A DNA stretch of 64,000 nucleotides from Agreia sp. PsM10 (GCF_030433855.1 NZ_JARUXC010000011.1:1-64000), one strand, 5' to 3'; positions 37,742 through 47,378 are shown, numbered from the stretch's first letter. Notes: generated by a model from the letters alone, not told the origin. Made by a program: numbers and translations.

Positions 37742-37764
37742 CGTCCACCACCGGTGGGCGCCCC
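37738..37764 (+). terminator. Intrinsic terminator after ugd
   Basis: The stem GGGGCGTCCACC with GGTGGGCGCCCC (one T-G pair) has an ACC loop and is followed by TTCTTCT. The first GGGG is shared with the end of the REP-like repeat. Confidence 0.8.
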
Positions 37765-37783
37765 TTCTTCTATGGGATGCGCC

Positions 37784-37827
37784 GGTCGAGTAGCAGAGGC
37801 CGCCCGCGGCCGACGCGTATCGAGACC
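37784..37827. repeat. Second repeat family: GGTCGAGTAGC...GTATCGAGACC
   Basis: The outer arms GGTCGAGTA and TATCGAGACC are imperfect complements around a GC-rich centre. A related form (CTCGATACGGCC...GGCCTACTCGA) occurs at 60673-60734. Confidence 0.6.
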
Positions 37828-37897
37828 ACACACACGACAACCCGTAGTTAACCGAGAAATCCTCGCCTTCGGCGCAATTTGGCCCTATGCTCCATTC

Positions 37898-38080
37898 ATG
37901 GATCTCGCCGCCGTCGTCACCGCCGCCGCCCTCGCGCTGGCTGCCTGGCTCGTGATCGCAACGGTCACCGCCGTGGCCATCGGGGCGACCATCCGTCTTC
38001 GCGACTCGTTCCGAGCGATCCCCCAAGAGTCGACTCGAGACGAGTTCGCGAAAGGCAGATCCGCGTTCGACGTCTTCTGA
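37898..38080 (+). CDS. Small single-span membrane protein
   Basis: The 60-residue protein has an N-terminal Ala/Val-rich membrane segment (residues 4-31) and a charged tail (RLRDSFRAIPQESTRDEFAKGRSAFDVF). It was taken from the ATG at 37898 inside a longer open frame. It is followed by a hairpin terminator. There is no recognised family, but the composition and terminator make it likely to be real. Confidence 0.55.
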   Translation: MDLAAVVTAAALALAAWLVIATVTAVAIGATIRLRDSFRAIPQESTRDEFAKGRSAFDVF

Positions 38081-38107
38081 CGCCTCACGAAGACCTGCAG
38101 ATACGCA

Positions 38108-38137
38108 GAATGCCCCCGGCTTTCGCCGAGGGCATTC
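38108..38137. terminator. Bidirectional terminator
   Basis: The stem GAATGCCC/GGGCATTC plus inner CGGC/GCCG with one mismatch has a TTTC loop. It lies between the end of the small membrane gene and the stop of the opposing LPxTG gene. Confidence 0.7.
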
Positions 38138-38198
38138 CGTGTAAGACGCCTACCAGAAGCTATCCGAGTGTCGGTTCAAGACACCTTCCAGGCGTTTG

Positions 38199-38714
38199 CT
38201 AGACCGACGCCTTCTGGCGACGAACGATGGTGAGAACCACCGTCAGGGCGATACCGAGAGCAAGAGCGCCGGCAGCACCCCAGATGATCAGCATCGGGGT
38301 CTCGAGACCCGTGTTGGGCAGAGCGCCGTTCGAGCCAGAGCCCGAACCGCTTCCGGCACCCGAGTCAGCAGGTACGACAGTCAGCGCTGCCGATCCAATC
38401 TTTCCCGACACACCTACGACCGTAACTGTGTAAGTTCCGGGCGTGGATGCCGTGGCCGTGTAGGAGACAACTCCCGACCCGTTTGCCGCACGAGAGAATG
38501 TCGAGACGACCTTGACGATTCCGAGAGTCACCGCGTCGGGTGCTGATGCGGTGGTGGGCTCGTTGGCATCAAAACCAGAGAACGTCAGGGTGGCAGCGAC
38601 ACCCGGCGTGGTAGTGACGGCAGGCCCGTCAATTTCGTACGCATTCGCCGCTGCTGGAACAGCGAACACCGCGAGAACTGCAAGTAAGCCTGTTGCAAGG
38701 ACCTTTTTGAACAT
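38199..38714 (-). CDS. LPxTG-anchored small surface protein
   Basis: The 171-residue protein has a signal peptide (MFKKVLATGLLAVLAVFAVPAAANA) and one extracellular beta-sandwich-like domain of about 90 residues. A Gly/Ser linker, LPNTG, a membrane segment and RRQKASV follow. It would be attached by a class C/D-like sortase, in contrast to the LAxTG proteins elsewhere in the window. It lies just downstream of no other gene on its strand except across a gap from DUF4012, so cotranscription is unlikely. Confidence 0.85.
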   Translation of the reverse strand: MFKKVLATGLLAVLAVFAVPAAANAYEIDGPAVTTTPGVAATLTFSGFDANEPTTASAPDAVTLGIVKVVSTFSRAANGSGVVSYTATASTPGTYTVTVVGVSGKIGSAALTVVPADSGAGSGSGSGSNGALPNTGLETPMLIIWGAAGALALGIALTVVLTIVRRQKASV

Positions 38715-38795
38715 TAAAAACTACCCCCAAAATAGTTTGTGATTTTCGCCGACACTGGCAGCCCGAGTGGGCATATACCCCAGATTGGGGTACTC

Positions 38796-40619
38796 CTACT
38801 GTAGGGCACTTTCACAGCCAAGATCAACGTTCGATGTTTCGAGGCTGTAAACAAGCGGTGTATGTTCGACAACCATCTCTTTCGGCTGCGCGTCTCCGCC
38901 GAGGAACTGGAAGTCCAACACGGTGCTCTCGCCGGGCGCCAGCTCGACCTGCAGCTTGCTCAAGGTGTAGCCCGAATCCGATGCCGGATGGTATGGGGCC
39001 GACTGACCGTCACGCAGCACCCCGAGGTTGAACGTACCGGGCGCACCGTACAGCGCGACGTTCGTCCGGATGCTCCCGGGCGCGACCCCGCTCCCGCCAT
39101 CCCCTGTCACATACGCGGGGAGGACCACGGCGGCATCCGCCGGCGCCGTGTTCGTCAGCGTCACTCGAATCGAATAGTTGGGCAGTTTGTCGTTTCTGCA
39201 CACGGCCCGGGCCGTCTCCACGTCGACCTTTAGGTACGGGTCCATCTTCGCGGCGGTCGCATCGTTGAAATAGAGACCGAACGCCTGGGTCTGATCATCG
39301 CTCACCGGCAGGGCTCCCGACAGTGTGCTGTCACTCAGCACAGCCTGATCTTCTTCATGGGAGCTCCAGATGAGCACCCGTCGTTCCGTGCCGGCCTCAG
39401 CGAGGGCCGCGACCAGTTTCGATGTGTCCACGTCGCCCTGGGTCATTCTGTCGAAAACTGCGGCTGCGGCAGACGCGAAGAAGGCGTTCTGGTCTGCAGG
39501 AACCTGGTACCTGGCATAGACATCTTGAAGCAGCAACTGCACCGCGTTGTCACCGTTGATCTCGTCACCGCTCGGAAGCACGATGGGGCCTGTGGCCTTC
39601 AGCAGGTATGACAGAGCGATCGGGTCCACAGATATGACCCCGTCCACCTCTACACCGAACTGCCGTTTCCACATCTCGCGAGCGATCTGACCGGAAAGCG
39701 CGAATTGAGGCGTGAAGTTGACATCTTGCATATACTGCGCCGTGTTGTCGCCGTATAAGGCCCGAGTCTCGATGGGCAGTTCCACGACGGGCGGCTTGAA
39801 TTTCGGAAAGTCGGCAGCAGCAGCCTGCTGCACAAGGTTCATCGAGCCGCCATCGGTGTGCACCATCGCCATTGCCCCCGGTATACCGCCCGTCGAACGC
39901 AGTTCCGCGTTGTTCTGGAAGAGGACCAGGTAGTTGCGCGGGCCTTCGTTGCCGAGCATTGCGGGAATCAGCTGCGCTGCGCCATCGATCACGTCGATGC
40001 TCAACGACACCTCATCCAGCAGCCCGCTCAGTTTGCCCCTCGCGTCGGAGAGCGGCGAGATGACGCCATCGGCATCGATATCGTCGACCTTCGTCTTCGC
40101 GCGAGTGATCGCACCGGCGGCGAGGCTCACATCCTGCTGCGCGTCGAGCATGGGCTGTACATCGATACGGCCGTCGACGGGCTTGAAGCTGTCGAGACTA
40201 AGCGTTCCCGCCATCTGGGTCAGGGGGAGAATGGCACGCTGTGCCACATCGTCGGTGGCCTCCGTGAGTTCTCGCATGACCTGAAGGTTCTTGCCGAGAA
40301 CGGGAACGAATTCGACGATCCGCCATACCGGGTCGCCCGTCAGGGCCGCCGCGTTGTTGGCGTGCACGGTGAGGGCCTGTCCGGATGCGAGGGCACCCTG
40401 CCCGTCGGCCTCCATAATCTGCGAGCGCACTTTCGTGGCCAAAGGCATTGCGGCTTCGAGCTCGCCCTTCGCCAGATACGCGCGGATTCCGACCCATGCC
40501 AGCACGCCGACCACGATGACCACGGAGACGGAGACGGCTCCGAGTATCCACCGCCGCCTCACCTTCGACCGCCGGCTTCGGCGACGACGATGGCTACGAA
40601 AGCGGTTGGACGATGACAT
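38796..40619 (-). CDS. DUF4012 membrane-anchored protein of the polysaccharide locus
   Basis: About 607 residues. An Arg-rich cytoplasmic N-terminus precedes one membrane span (about residues 25-47), then a long extracytoplasmic domain with the DUF4012 pattern (NYLVLFQNNAELRSTGGIPGA; LPSGDEINGDNAVQLLL). DUF4012 is common beside surface-polysaccharide genes in actinobacteria and has some resemblance to LytR-CpsA-Psr proteins, so polymer attachment is a reasonable guess. The ATG at 40619 is preferred over an upstream TTG. It lies after fcl on the same strand with a 64-base gap. Confidence 0.82.
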   Translation of the reverse strand: MSSSNRFRSHRRRRSRRSKVRRRWILGAVSVSVVIVVGVLAWVGIRAYLAKGELEAAMPLATKVRSQIMEADGQGALASGQALTVHANNAAALTGDPVWRIVEFVPVLGKNLQVMRELTEATDDVAQRAILPLTQMAGTLSLDSFKPVDGRIDVQPMLDAQQDVSLAAGAITRAKTKVDDIDADGVISPLSDARGKLSGLLDEVSLSIDVIDGAAQLIPAMLGNEGPRNYLVLFQNNAELRSTGGIPGAMAMVHTDGGSMNLVQQAAAADFPKFKPPVVELPIETRALYGDNTAQYMQDVNFTPQFALSGQIAREMWKRQFGVEVDGVISVDPIALSYLLKATGPIVLPSGDEINGDNAVQLLLQDVYARYQVPADQNAFFASAAAAVFDRMTQGDVDTSKLVAALAEAGTERRVLIWSSHEEDQAVLSDSTLSGALPVSDDQTQAFGLYFNDATAAKMDPYLKVDVETARAVCRNDKLPNYSIRVTLTNTAPADAAVVLPAYVTGDGGSGVAPGSIRTNVALYGAPGTFNLGVLRDGQSAPYHPASDSGYTLSKLQVELAPGESTVLDFQFLGGDAQPKEMVVEHTPLVYSLETSNVDLGCESALQ

Positions 40620-40683
40620 TGGCAGATTCAATCACAGTGTTCGGTCGAGCCGCCGAAACGGGCTCGCGGCATAGAGGCGCAGA

Positions 40684-41688
40684 CTACTCGCGAAGAGTCG
40701 CGAGATGGGCTCGGTACCACTCCACGGTGGAGCGCAGTCCCTCTTCGAGCCCGATCGCAGCAGTCCATCCCTCGTTCGTGAGCTTCGACACGTCGAGAAG
40801 CTTCTGTGGCGTGCCGTCGGGCTTCGACTCGTCCCATTCCGTGCTTCCCTCGAAGCCGACGACCCGGGCGACCGTCTCGGCGATCTCCCGAATGGAGACA
40901 TCCGTTCCCGTACCCACGTTGACCTGCTGGGGACCGTCATAGTGCTCGAGCAGATGGAGACACGCGGCGGCCATGTCGTCGACGTGCAGGAACTCCCGGC
41001 GTGGAGTTCCGGTGCCCCAGTTGGTCACCACCTCCGCACCGGACTTGACGGCCTCGTCGTAGCGCCGGATCAGTGCCGGAAGCACGTGCGAGCCCTGAGG
41101 CGAGAAGTTGTCGTTGGGGCCGTACAGATTCGTCGGCATGGCCGAGATCCAGGGCAGGCCGTACTGTCGGCGGATCGCCTGAATCTGCATGATGCCCGCG
41201 ATCTTCGCGATGGCGTAAGCGTCGTTCGTCGGCTCGAGGTGGCCCGTCAGCAGGCTGTCCTCGGGAATCGGCTGCGGAGCGAACTTGGGATAGATGCACG
41301 ACGAGCCCAGAAAGAGCAGGCGCTCCGTGTCGTACTTGAGCGCGGCGTCAAGAACATTTACCTGGATGCGTAGATTGTCGCTCAGAAAGTCGACGGGGTA
41401 GGTACTGTTCGCGAGGATTCCACCGACCTTCGCCGCAGCCAGAACCACATACCTCGGTCGAGTCTGCTCGAAGAACTCGAAGACGGCACCCCGGTCCATC
41501 AGGTCGAGCTCGGACGAGCTGCGGCCGACCAGGTCGGTGAACCCCTCGTTCTCGAGCGTGCGCCAGATCGCCGAGCCCACCAGGCCGCGATGACCGGCGA
41601 CGTAGAAGCGGGCTGAACGATCCAGCGGTGCCGGCTCGAACGCGACGGCGTCGCGCTCGTCCACGACCTTCGGCAGTTCTGCTGACAT
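40684..41688 (-). CDS. fcl: GDP-L-fucose synthase
   Basis: About 334 residues. An SDR with VAGHRGLVGSAIWR near residue 30, LGSSCIYPKFAPQPI with the catalytic Ser/Cys region, and YAIAKIAG with Tyr-x-x-x-Lys are all characteristic of Fcl/WcaG. It converts GDP-4-keto-6-deoxymannose to GDP-L-fucose. The N-terminus carries about 25 extra residues before the Rossmann fold. The start at 41688 lies two bases after the gmd stop, so the two are cotranscribed. Confidence 0.94.
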   Translation of the reverse strand: MSAELPKVVDERDAVAFEPAPLDRSARFYVAGHRGLVGSAIWRTLENEGFTDLVGRSSSELDLMDRGAVFEFFEQTRPRYVVLAAAKVGGILANSTYPVDFLSDNLRIQVNVLDAALKYDTERLLFLGSSCIYPKFAPQPIPEDSLLTGHLEPTNDAYAIAKIAGIMQIQAIRRQYGLPWISAMPTNLYGPNDNFSPQGSHVLPALIRRYDEAVKSGAEVVTNWGTGTPRREFLHVDDMAAACLHLLEHYDGPQQVNVGTGTDVSIREIAETVARVVGFEGSTEWDESKPDGTPQKLLDVSKLTNEGWTAAIGLEEGLRSTVEWYRAHLATLRE

Positions 41689-41690
41689 GG

Positions 41691-42722
41691 CTACTTCGTC
41701 CCCCAGCTCTCGAGGTACACCTTGTCGACCCACTGTTTCTCTGGCGAGGCGAGCGCCGCGATGTCGGCGTCGACCATGATCCTGGCGAGCTCGGCGGTGT
41801 CGACCGTCGCCTTCCACCCGAGCTTCGCCTCCGCCTTCGAAGCGTCACCGATCAGTGCGTCGACCTCTGTCGGACGAAGGTACCGTTCGTCGAATTTCAC
41901 GTGGTCCTCCCAGTTGAGGCCCGCGTGCGAGAAGGCGGTCTCGAGGAACGTGCGCACGGTGAAGTTGCCGCCCGTCGCCAGAACGAAATCGTCGGGCTCA
42001 TCGGCCTGCAGCATCCGCCACATGCCCTCCACATACTCCGCCGCGTACCCCCAGTCCCGGATCGAGTCGAGGTTGCCGAGGTAGACGCTGTCTTGGGTGC
42101 CGGCCTTAATGGCGGCCACTGCCCGGGTGATCTTGCGCGTCACGAAGGTCTCGCCGCGGCGCGGCGACTCGTGGTTGAAGAGGATGCCGTTGACCGCGAA
42201 CATGTCATAGGCCTCGCGGTAGTTCTTGGTGATCCAGAAGCTGTAGAGCTTGGCTGCGCCGTACGGCGAGCGCGGATAGAACGGTGTGGTCTCGCTCTGG
42301 GGCGGCGGCGTGGCGCCGTAGAGCTCCGACGACGACGCCTGGTAGAAGCGCGTCTCGATTCCCGACAGCCTTACGGCCTCCAGCATGCGAATCGTTCCCG
42401 TGCCCGTCGTGTCGGCCGTGTGCTCGGGCTCGTCGAATGAGACCCGCACGTGTGACTGGGCGGCGAGGTTGTAGACCTCGTCCGGTCGGATCTGCGAGAG
42501 CAGTGTGACGAGACGCGACCCGTCACTCAGGTCTCCGTAATGCAGGAACAGCTTCGCGGCCGGGTCATGCGGATCGACGTAGAGGTGATCGATGCGAGCG
42601 GTGTTGAAGGTCGAAGAACGGCGGATCAGGCCGTGTACTTCGTAGCCCTTGCTGAGCAGTAACTCAGCGAGATACGAGCCGTCCTGCCCCGTGATACCGG
42701 TGATGAAAGCACGTTTGGTCAT
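41691..42722 (-). CDS. gmd: GDP-mannose 4,6-dehydratase
   Basis: The 343-residue protein has the motif [16 protein letters not shown] (residues 7-22), the Thr/Glu catalytic region ASSSELYGA and [12 protein letters not shown] with Tyr-x-x-x-Lys. It is the first committed step to GDP-fucose. The ATG at 42722 has GGGGGAG upstream. gmd and fcl form the nucleotide-sugar module of the locus; a GDP-mannose source is not obvious nearby apart from the PMM-like HAD gene at 14.8 kb. Confidence 0.95.
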   Translation of the reverse strand: MTKRAFITGITGQDGSYLAELLLSKGYEVHGLIRRSSTFNTARIDHLYVDPHDPAAKLFLHYGDLSDGSRLVTLLSQIRPDEVYNLAAQSHVRVSFDEPEHTADTTGTGTIRMLEAVRLSGIETRFYQASSSELYGATPPPQSETTPFYPRSPYGAAKLYSFWITKNYREAYDMFAVNGILFNHESPRRGETFVTRKITRAVAAIKAGTQDSVYLGNLDSIRDWGYAAEYVEGMWRMLQADEPDDFVLATGGNFTVRTFLETAFSHAGLNWEDHVKFDERYLRPTEVDALIGDASKAEAKLGWKATVDTAELARIMVDADIAALASPEKQWVDKVYLESWGTK

Positions 42723-42852
42723 GTATTTCTCCCCCAAGAAACTGTGGCCTCGCGCATACAGTCATAGCGACCGTGCATCGTTGCCATGCTGAATACGAAT
42801 TCAGACTAGCGCGTCATTTTGGCATCACAGGTGTGTTTTCATTTCGGCGAGG

Positions 42853-44121
42853 TTAAGCCTCCGAGGGCGCGACTCTCGTCGGTCCATCGGCGACGAGACC
42901 CGACAGCCAGCCCGCGAATGCGGAGATTGCGGCGTCCTCCGACAGCACGTTCTGCCGGAAGGCCGTGCCCCGCGCACCGAGCTCGCGTGCGCGCTCCCCG
43001 TCTTCACCCAGAGCGCGGGCCGCGTCGAGCAGGGCGAGCGGGTCGCCCGCGTCCACGCGGACTCCTCCGCCCGACGACTCGATCTCCCCCGCCGTCACAC
43101 TGCCCTCGTCTGTGGCGACGACAATAGGCAGCCCTGTGCTGAAGTACGAGGTGAGCTTGCTCGGAACGGCCATCTCGGCCACGCCCGGCTTCTCGTTCAC
43201 GATCAGCACATCGGCCGCGGCCATCGTCGCCTGATACTCGAGGTCGGGCAAAGGATCGATGAACTGGATGTTGCGGATGCCCCGAGCGGAGGCCTGAATG
43301 AGCTCCCGCTGATTGCCCTTGCCCAGCAGCACGAAACGCACGTTGTCGCCGCGCTCGTCAGCTACTCTCGCTGCGGCGACCAGGTTCTCGAGCCCCTGCT
43401 TGACCCCCATGTTGCCCGCGTGCAGCGCAATGGTCTCGTCGTCAGCCCAGCCGTACGTCTGCCGGGTCTGCTCACGCGGGGGCAGGTCGAGCTCCTCCAG
43501 GTGCGTCCAGTTGCGGACGACTCGAGCCCGATCCGAATCAACACCCAGATTGTCGACAACGTGAGCGGCGAACCTGTCGTGAATCACGGCGACGCCGGAA
43601 GCACTGCGAAGCAGGGCCGACTCGACCCCCGTGATGACACGCGCGGCCCGTCCGCCTCCCGTTCCTGTCTCCGTGACACCCAACCCGTACAGGTCCTGAA
43701 CCCACACGGCGAAGGGCACCCGTCGGGCCAGCAGCCGGAGTCGCATCGACGCGAGCGAGCTCGAGAAGAGCGCCGGAGAGACGAGCAGCACGACGTCGGG
43801 CCGCCCCCAACGGCTGAAGACAGTCCTTAGGCCGAAACTCAGTTCAGACGCCACGCGGGCCAGGTTGGACTGCCGCCGCGGCACGTAGTGAAGCAATCGC
43901 TGAACCCGCACGCCCGCGATAGTTTCGCGTTGCGACCAACGCCCGTAACCTTCTCGAATTCTCCACTCGGGATAATGGGGATGGGTCGTCTTGACGATCA
44001 CACTGTGGCCGCGCTGAACCAGTCCCTTCGCAAGGGAGGCCGTGTACGGCGCGATGCCAGTGGGTTCCGGCGCATAGTTCAGGCCGAGGATCAGGATGCG
44101 CAATGATGGCTTGTGACTCAC
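42853..44121 (-). CDS. Glycosyltransferase family 4 (WbuB-like)
   Basis: The 422-residue GT-B protein has an N-terminal GLNYAPEPTGIAPYTASLAKGL, typical of WbuB-like transferases. The C-terminal nucleotide-sugar site includes HAGNMGVKQGLENLV and the acidic segment PSKLTSYFSTGLPIV. It probably adds a deoxy-aminosugar or fucose residue to the repeat unit; specificity is not readable. It is on the gmd strand with a 130-base gap. Confidence 0.88.
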   Translation of the reverse strand: MSHKPSLRILILGLNYAPEPTGIAPYTASLAKGLVQRGHSVIVKTTHPHYPEWRIREGYGRWSQRETIAGVRVQRLLHYVPRRQSNLARVASELSFGLRTVFSRWGRPDVVLLVSPALFSSSLASMRLRLLARRVPFAVWVQDLYGLGVTETGTGGGRAARVITGVESALLRSASGVAVIHDRFAAHVVDNLGVDSDRARVVRNWTHLEELDLPPREQTRQTYGWADDETIALHAGNMGVKQGLENLVAAARVADERGDNVRFVLLGKGNQRELIQASARGIRNIQFIDPLPDLEYQATMAAADVLIVNEKPGVAEMAVPSKLTSYFSTGLPIVVATDEGSVTAGEIESSGGGVRVDAGDPLALLDAARALGEDGERARELGARGTAFRQNVLSEDAAISAFAGWLSGLVADGPTRVAPSEA

Positions 44122-44173
44122 AGGTGCGACATTAGCGCCGGATCATGTCCGGCGGATTTCGGGGGGAAATCAA

Positions 44174-44794
44174 ATGAGCGAACTGAACGACGAATCGAGC
44201 ACGCCGGATGAGGCTCCTGTCATCGACCTGTCGAAGGCCCCCGGCGAACGTGCGGCCTGGGACAGGCCGAGAATTGTCGTCTACCTCTGGGCGGTCGCCG
44301 AACTCATCTTCGTGACAAACGCGTGGCAGATAAGTTCAAGCTTGCGCGTTCGTGTTCTGCGATTGTTCGGTGCCGAGATCGGCGAGGGCGTGATCTATCG
44401 ACCCCGCACGCGCGTCAAATTCCCCTGGAAGCTTCACATCGGTGCCCGATCGTGGATCGGCGAAGGTGTGTGGATTCACAATCAGGACCACGTCTACATC
44501 GGTAGCGACGTGTCGATCTCGCAGGAGACGATGATCACCACCGGAAGTCATGCGCATCGCACCGATATGGCGTTGATCATGCGGCCGGTGACGATCGAGG
44601 ACGGAGCCTGGATCACGTCGAGGTGCATGGTCCTCGGAGGGGTAACAGTCGGTCGCTCAGCACTCATCGGACCGATGACCGTGGTGAAGCAGGATGTCGA
44701 GCCCAACTCGGTGATCGCGCCGGGTGACGTCAAGAACCTCGGGCGCCGCTTTCCGGCACGCAGGACGGCTCGCTCAAACGGGGGGCAGGCGTAG
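44174..44794 (+). CDS. Hexapeptide acetyltransferase (WcaF-like)
   Basis: The 206-residue protein has a left-handed beta-helix: GAEIGEGVIYRPRTRVKFPWKLHIGARSWIGEGVWIHNQDHVYIG and TIEDGAWITSRCMVLGGVTVGRSALIG. The catalytic-type His lies in TTGSHAHR. It resembles WcaF, which acetylates colanic acid. GGGGGGAAATCAA precedes the ATG. It would modify the exported polymer or its precursor with acetyl groups. Confidence 0.85.
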   Translation: MSELNDESSTPDEAPVIDLSKAPGERAAWDRPRIVVYLWAVAELIFVTNAWQISSSLRVRVLRLFGAEIGEGVIYRPRTRVKFPWKLHIGARSWIGEGVWIHNQDHVYIGSDVSISQETMITTGSHAHRTDMALIMRPVTIEDGAWITSRCMVLGGVTVGRSALIGPMTVVKQDVEPNSVIAPGDVKNLGRRFPARRTARSNGGQA

Positions 44795-44911
44795 GTCCGA
44801 CGAACACTCCACATGCCTGCCCTCACCGGCCCCCGACGGCGCCCCGGGGACCGGTGAGAGTCACCGAGAACCAGCTCCGAACACTCGTGTCTGGCACGTG
44901 GCATCTCCTGA

Positions 44912-46015
44912 TCAGAGAAGCATCCGCTTCACGCCGTTTGCGAAGTTCTCTACCATGTCTTCGATCTCGGGGTAACGCCACTCGCCAATTTGAGGGGACC
45001 GGCCGAGGGCGACAACCTCAAGAACTTTGTCCGCAAAGTCCCCCGCTTCATTGCGAGCAGTGAACTTGCTCTCGCCCTCGATTAGATACTCACTCTCGGG
45101 AGCGTGATACGGCCAATCCGTCGTGACTATCGGCATTTTGAGGAAGAGCGATTCAACCGCTACCAGTCCTATACGGCCCGGCATGAGTAGTGCTTTGGAG
45201 ACTCGCGAGAGAATTACTTTTTCGGTTGGACCTACGTAGCCCAAGATCCGAACCTGACCCCGCGAGCGCGCGCTATCTAAAAGATAAGCCAACTTACCTT
45301 CGCCTCCGATAAGCAAGACGATATCTGGCGCTACTTTCCACAACCGGTCAAGCGCGTCGGCTAGAAACGCTATCCTCTTCGATTCATCGAGCCCGCCGAT
45401 AAACGCTACCGCGCGCCGACCCTCTAGCTCATGGTCAACAACAAACTTGTTGATATCTCGGTCATTGATCATTGTCGATGCGTCGCGTAGCGCATTAGTA
45501 TCAACAGTGTTCATCAAAACGGTGATTTTTTCGGAGCCAATACCCGCTTTCAGCGCCGCCCTCTCCCCGCCCGAGGTATAAGCGAAAACTTGATCCGCCC
45601 TACGCATCTGCCACTTCTCGAGGGCGAGGTCGATCGAATTTGGCGGGCCGATATACGACGCCACATGGCCCCACAGCCCGACTCGCATGCCCCGAAAGAT
45701 GCCATTTAGAATCACTCGATAGGCGTCAACAGAAGTACCTTCAAGGCCCACTATGACGCCATCTGCTCGCGACAGAACACGACCTAAGTTGCTGAACTTG
45801 ATGGAGGCTCGACCCACACGAACTTCATGTCGACGAACCGGGACAAGCCATTCTGCGTCGGCCCTGTCATTCCTCGCGGCCTGAATACCCTGCGGCTCTC
45901 CCGCCGCAACGACGCAGTCGATGCCGTCCCGGGCTAACTCGTCGACTAGAGAACTGAATAATGGAATTCTGTATTTCGGAACGTAGGGCTGGACAATTAC
46001 AAGACGTTTCGTCAT
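44912..46015 (-). CDS. Glycosyltransferase, GT-B fold (family 4-like)
   Basis: The 367-residue protein has KRLVIVQPYVPKYRIPLFSSLVDEL at the N-terminus, FIGGLDESKRIAFLADAL in the nucleotide-sugar domain and SKALLMPGRIGLVAVESLFLKMPIV near the C-terminus. These resemble capsule transferases of the WcaL/WbaZ-like kind. The base composition is clearly more AT-rich than the flanks, marking the start of the locus-specific central block. It lies 12 bases after the next glycosyltransferase gene. Confidence 0.8.
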   Translation of the reverse strand: MTKRLVIVQPYVPKYRIPLFSSLVDELARDGIDCVVAAGEPQGIQAARNDRADAEWLVPVRRHEVRVGRASIKFSNLGRVLSRADGVIVGLEGTSVDAYRVILNGIFRGMRVGLWGHVASYIGPPNSIDLALEKWQMRRADQVFAYTSGGERAALKAGIGSEKITVLMNTVDTNALRDASTMINDRDINKFVVDHELEGRRAVAFIGGLDESKRIAFLADALDRLWKVAPDIVLLIGGEGKLAYLLDSARSRGQVRILGYVGPTEKVILSRVSKALLMPGRIGLVAVESLFLKMPIVTTDWPYHAPESEYLIEGESKFTARNEAGDFADKVLEVVALGRSPQIGEWRYPEIEDMVENFANGVKRMLL

Positions 46016-46027
46016 GGATGGTCTCCT

Positions 46028-47152
46028 CTATGACTTTCCAGATGCGCTTACGTATAGCGACTCAAGTCTCACGGCCACTGCACCCATTTCAAAGGTGCTC
46101 CGAGCGAGGTCGAGCGCGGACTTAGCCATTCCGCGTCGCGCAGTATCGTCAGTCAGCAAGAGCTTTATAGCCTCGACTAAATCTTGAACACTTCCGTCCG
46201 TGACGATTCCGGCGCCCGCACCTTCGACGAATGGCGCCAATCCGCACGTGTCCGTTATCACCACGGGGATTCCCAATGACAGCGCTTCAAGAACGGACAT
46301 GGGGAAGGGCTCATCTACTGCGGGAAGAACGTAAATCGTCGCTCCCCGCATTCGACTCAGAGTCAGACCAGGGTCGAGAGCTCCTTCCCAGTTCAGCCAG
46401 GCCCCCGTCGTTCCGTTTTGGATCATCGTCGAAACCTCCGCAGCCTCCCCTTCGTCTGGCCCGACGAGAGCGAAAGTGACTTCAGGAAAGTGCTCATGAA
46501 GCTCGAGCGCCGCTTCTACGAAAGCGGTCGGCCGTTTTCGCGAATGCATGCGGGCAAGAAAAAGCACCTGTCGCTTCGCGGGCTGAATATTCTGGACGGA
46601 CGCCCTAGGTACCCCGTTCGGCAAATTGACTAAGCTCCCGCCTAACCCGAAAACGCCCGCCAGAGAGCGCTTTTCCTCAGGGGTCAGGTAGGCGACACTT
46701 TGGGCGTGATGTAAAGCACTTCGCGTAAGTGCTAGATCTAGTGCCTTCGCGAGAATTTTGTTTGACTCGTCGATCATTCCGTGCGATTGAACGACATAAG
46801 GAATCTTCAAGCTTGTCAGCATCCGCGCCACTGGCATCGTGATCATGTCTCGCGCTAAGTGAATGTGCACAATGTCGTAGTTAGATGCATGCGTCCAGAT
46901 CCACCTCAACATTGGTATCGAGAACATGGTCGCGAAACCAAACTTTTTTGCCGGATGCATCACAGGGAAAAGCTTCATTCGAACGTTTTCCATAGAGGTT
47001 GGAGGCCCGTCTTCGTAGCCCCGATACCCTCCCACGAAGAGCGTCTCGTGGCCCATGGCTTGCAGTTCTGCAAGCTGGTTCAGGGCGACTCGAAGCGGGC
47101 CACCATATGCACCATCTGGAGTCACGAGCGTGGCCACATGCATTATGCGCAA
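46028..47152 (-). CDS. Glycosyltransferase family 4
   Basis: About 374 residues. The GT4 marks are MHVATLVTPDGAYGGPLRVALNQLAEL at the N-terminus, VLFLARMHSRKRPTAFVEAAL in the donor-binding domain, and PAVDEPFPMSVLEALSLGIPVVITDTCG, whose Glu-x7-Glu pair is the catalytic region. I chose the TTG at about 47152 because GGGGGA precedes it; ATG three codons later is also possible. The longer frame to 47227 has no ribosome site. It is cotranscribed with the downstream transferase. Confidence 0.85.
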   Translation of the reverse strand: MRIMHVATLVTPDGAYGGPLRVALNQLAELQAMGHETLFVGGYRGYEDGPPTSMENVRMKLFPVMHPAKKFGFATMFSIPMLRWIWTHASNYDIVHIHLARDMITMPVARMLTSLKIPYVVQSHGMIDESNKILAKALDLALTRSALHHAQSVAYLTPEEKRSLAGVFGLGGSLVNLPNGVPRASVQNIQPAKRQVLFLARMHSRKRPTAFVEAALELHEHFPEVTFALVGPDEGEAAEVSTMIQNGTTGAWLNWEGALDPGLTLSRMRGATIYVLPAVDEPFPMSVLEALSLGIPVVITDTCGLAPFVEGAGAGIVTDGSVQDLVEAIKLLLTDDTARRGMAKSALDLARSTFEMGAVAVRLESLYVSASGKS

Positions 47153-47306
47153 GGAACATCCCCCAAAGTCTTGTCGCAGGTGATTCTCTCTCAAAGAACC
47201 AATTGAGACGTAGCGAGACCAGAACATATCGACACGTGCTCGTCATATAGTCTAGGAGTTGGTCAGAGTCGCCCAGACGATACGAATTGCCGGGGGGGAG
47301 GCTCGT

Positions 47307-47378
47307 ATGAATACTGAGGGATACGGAAGCCGTAGAGCGCAGACACTAATTCGAGGCGTATGTGAACCGTCTCGTTAG
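47307..47378 (+). CDS. Possible 23-codon leader ORF before the flippase
   Basis: An ATG at 47307 follows an unusually strong ribosome site (GGGGGGGAGG). The frame encodes MNTEGYGSRRAQTLIRGVCE and three more residues before TAG. It overlaps the flippase start (GTG 47362) in another frame. It may couple translation of the flippase, or the flippase may truly start here through a frameshift. Confidence 0.35.
   Translation: MNTEGYGSRRAQTLIRGVCEPSR

Noticed and set aside
42789..42804. CTGAATACGAATTCAG inverted repeat upstream of gmd as an operator
   Set aside because: Arms are only six bases around an EcoRI-like AT-rich core, and no regulator gene is nearby; chance is likely.
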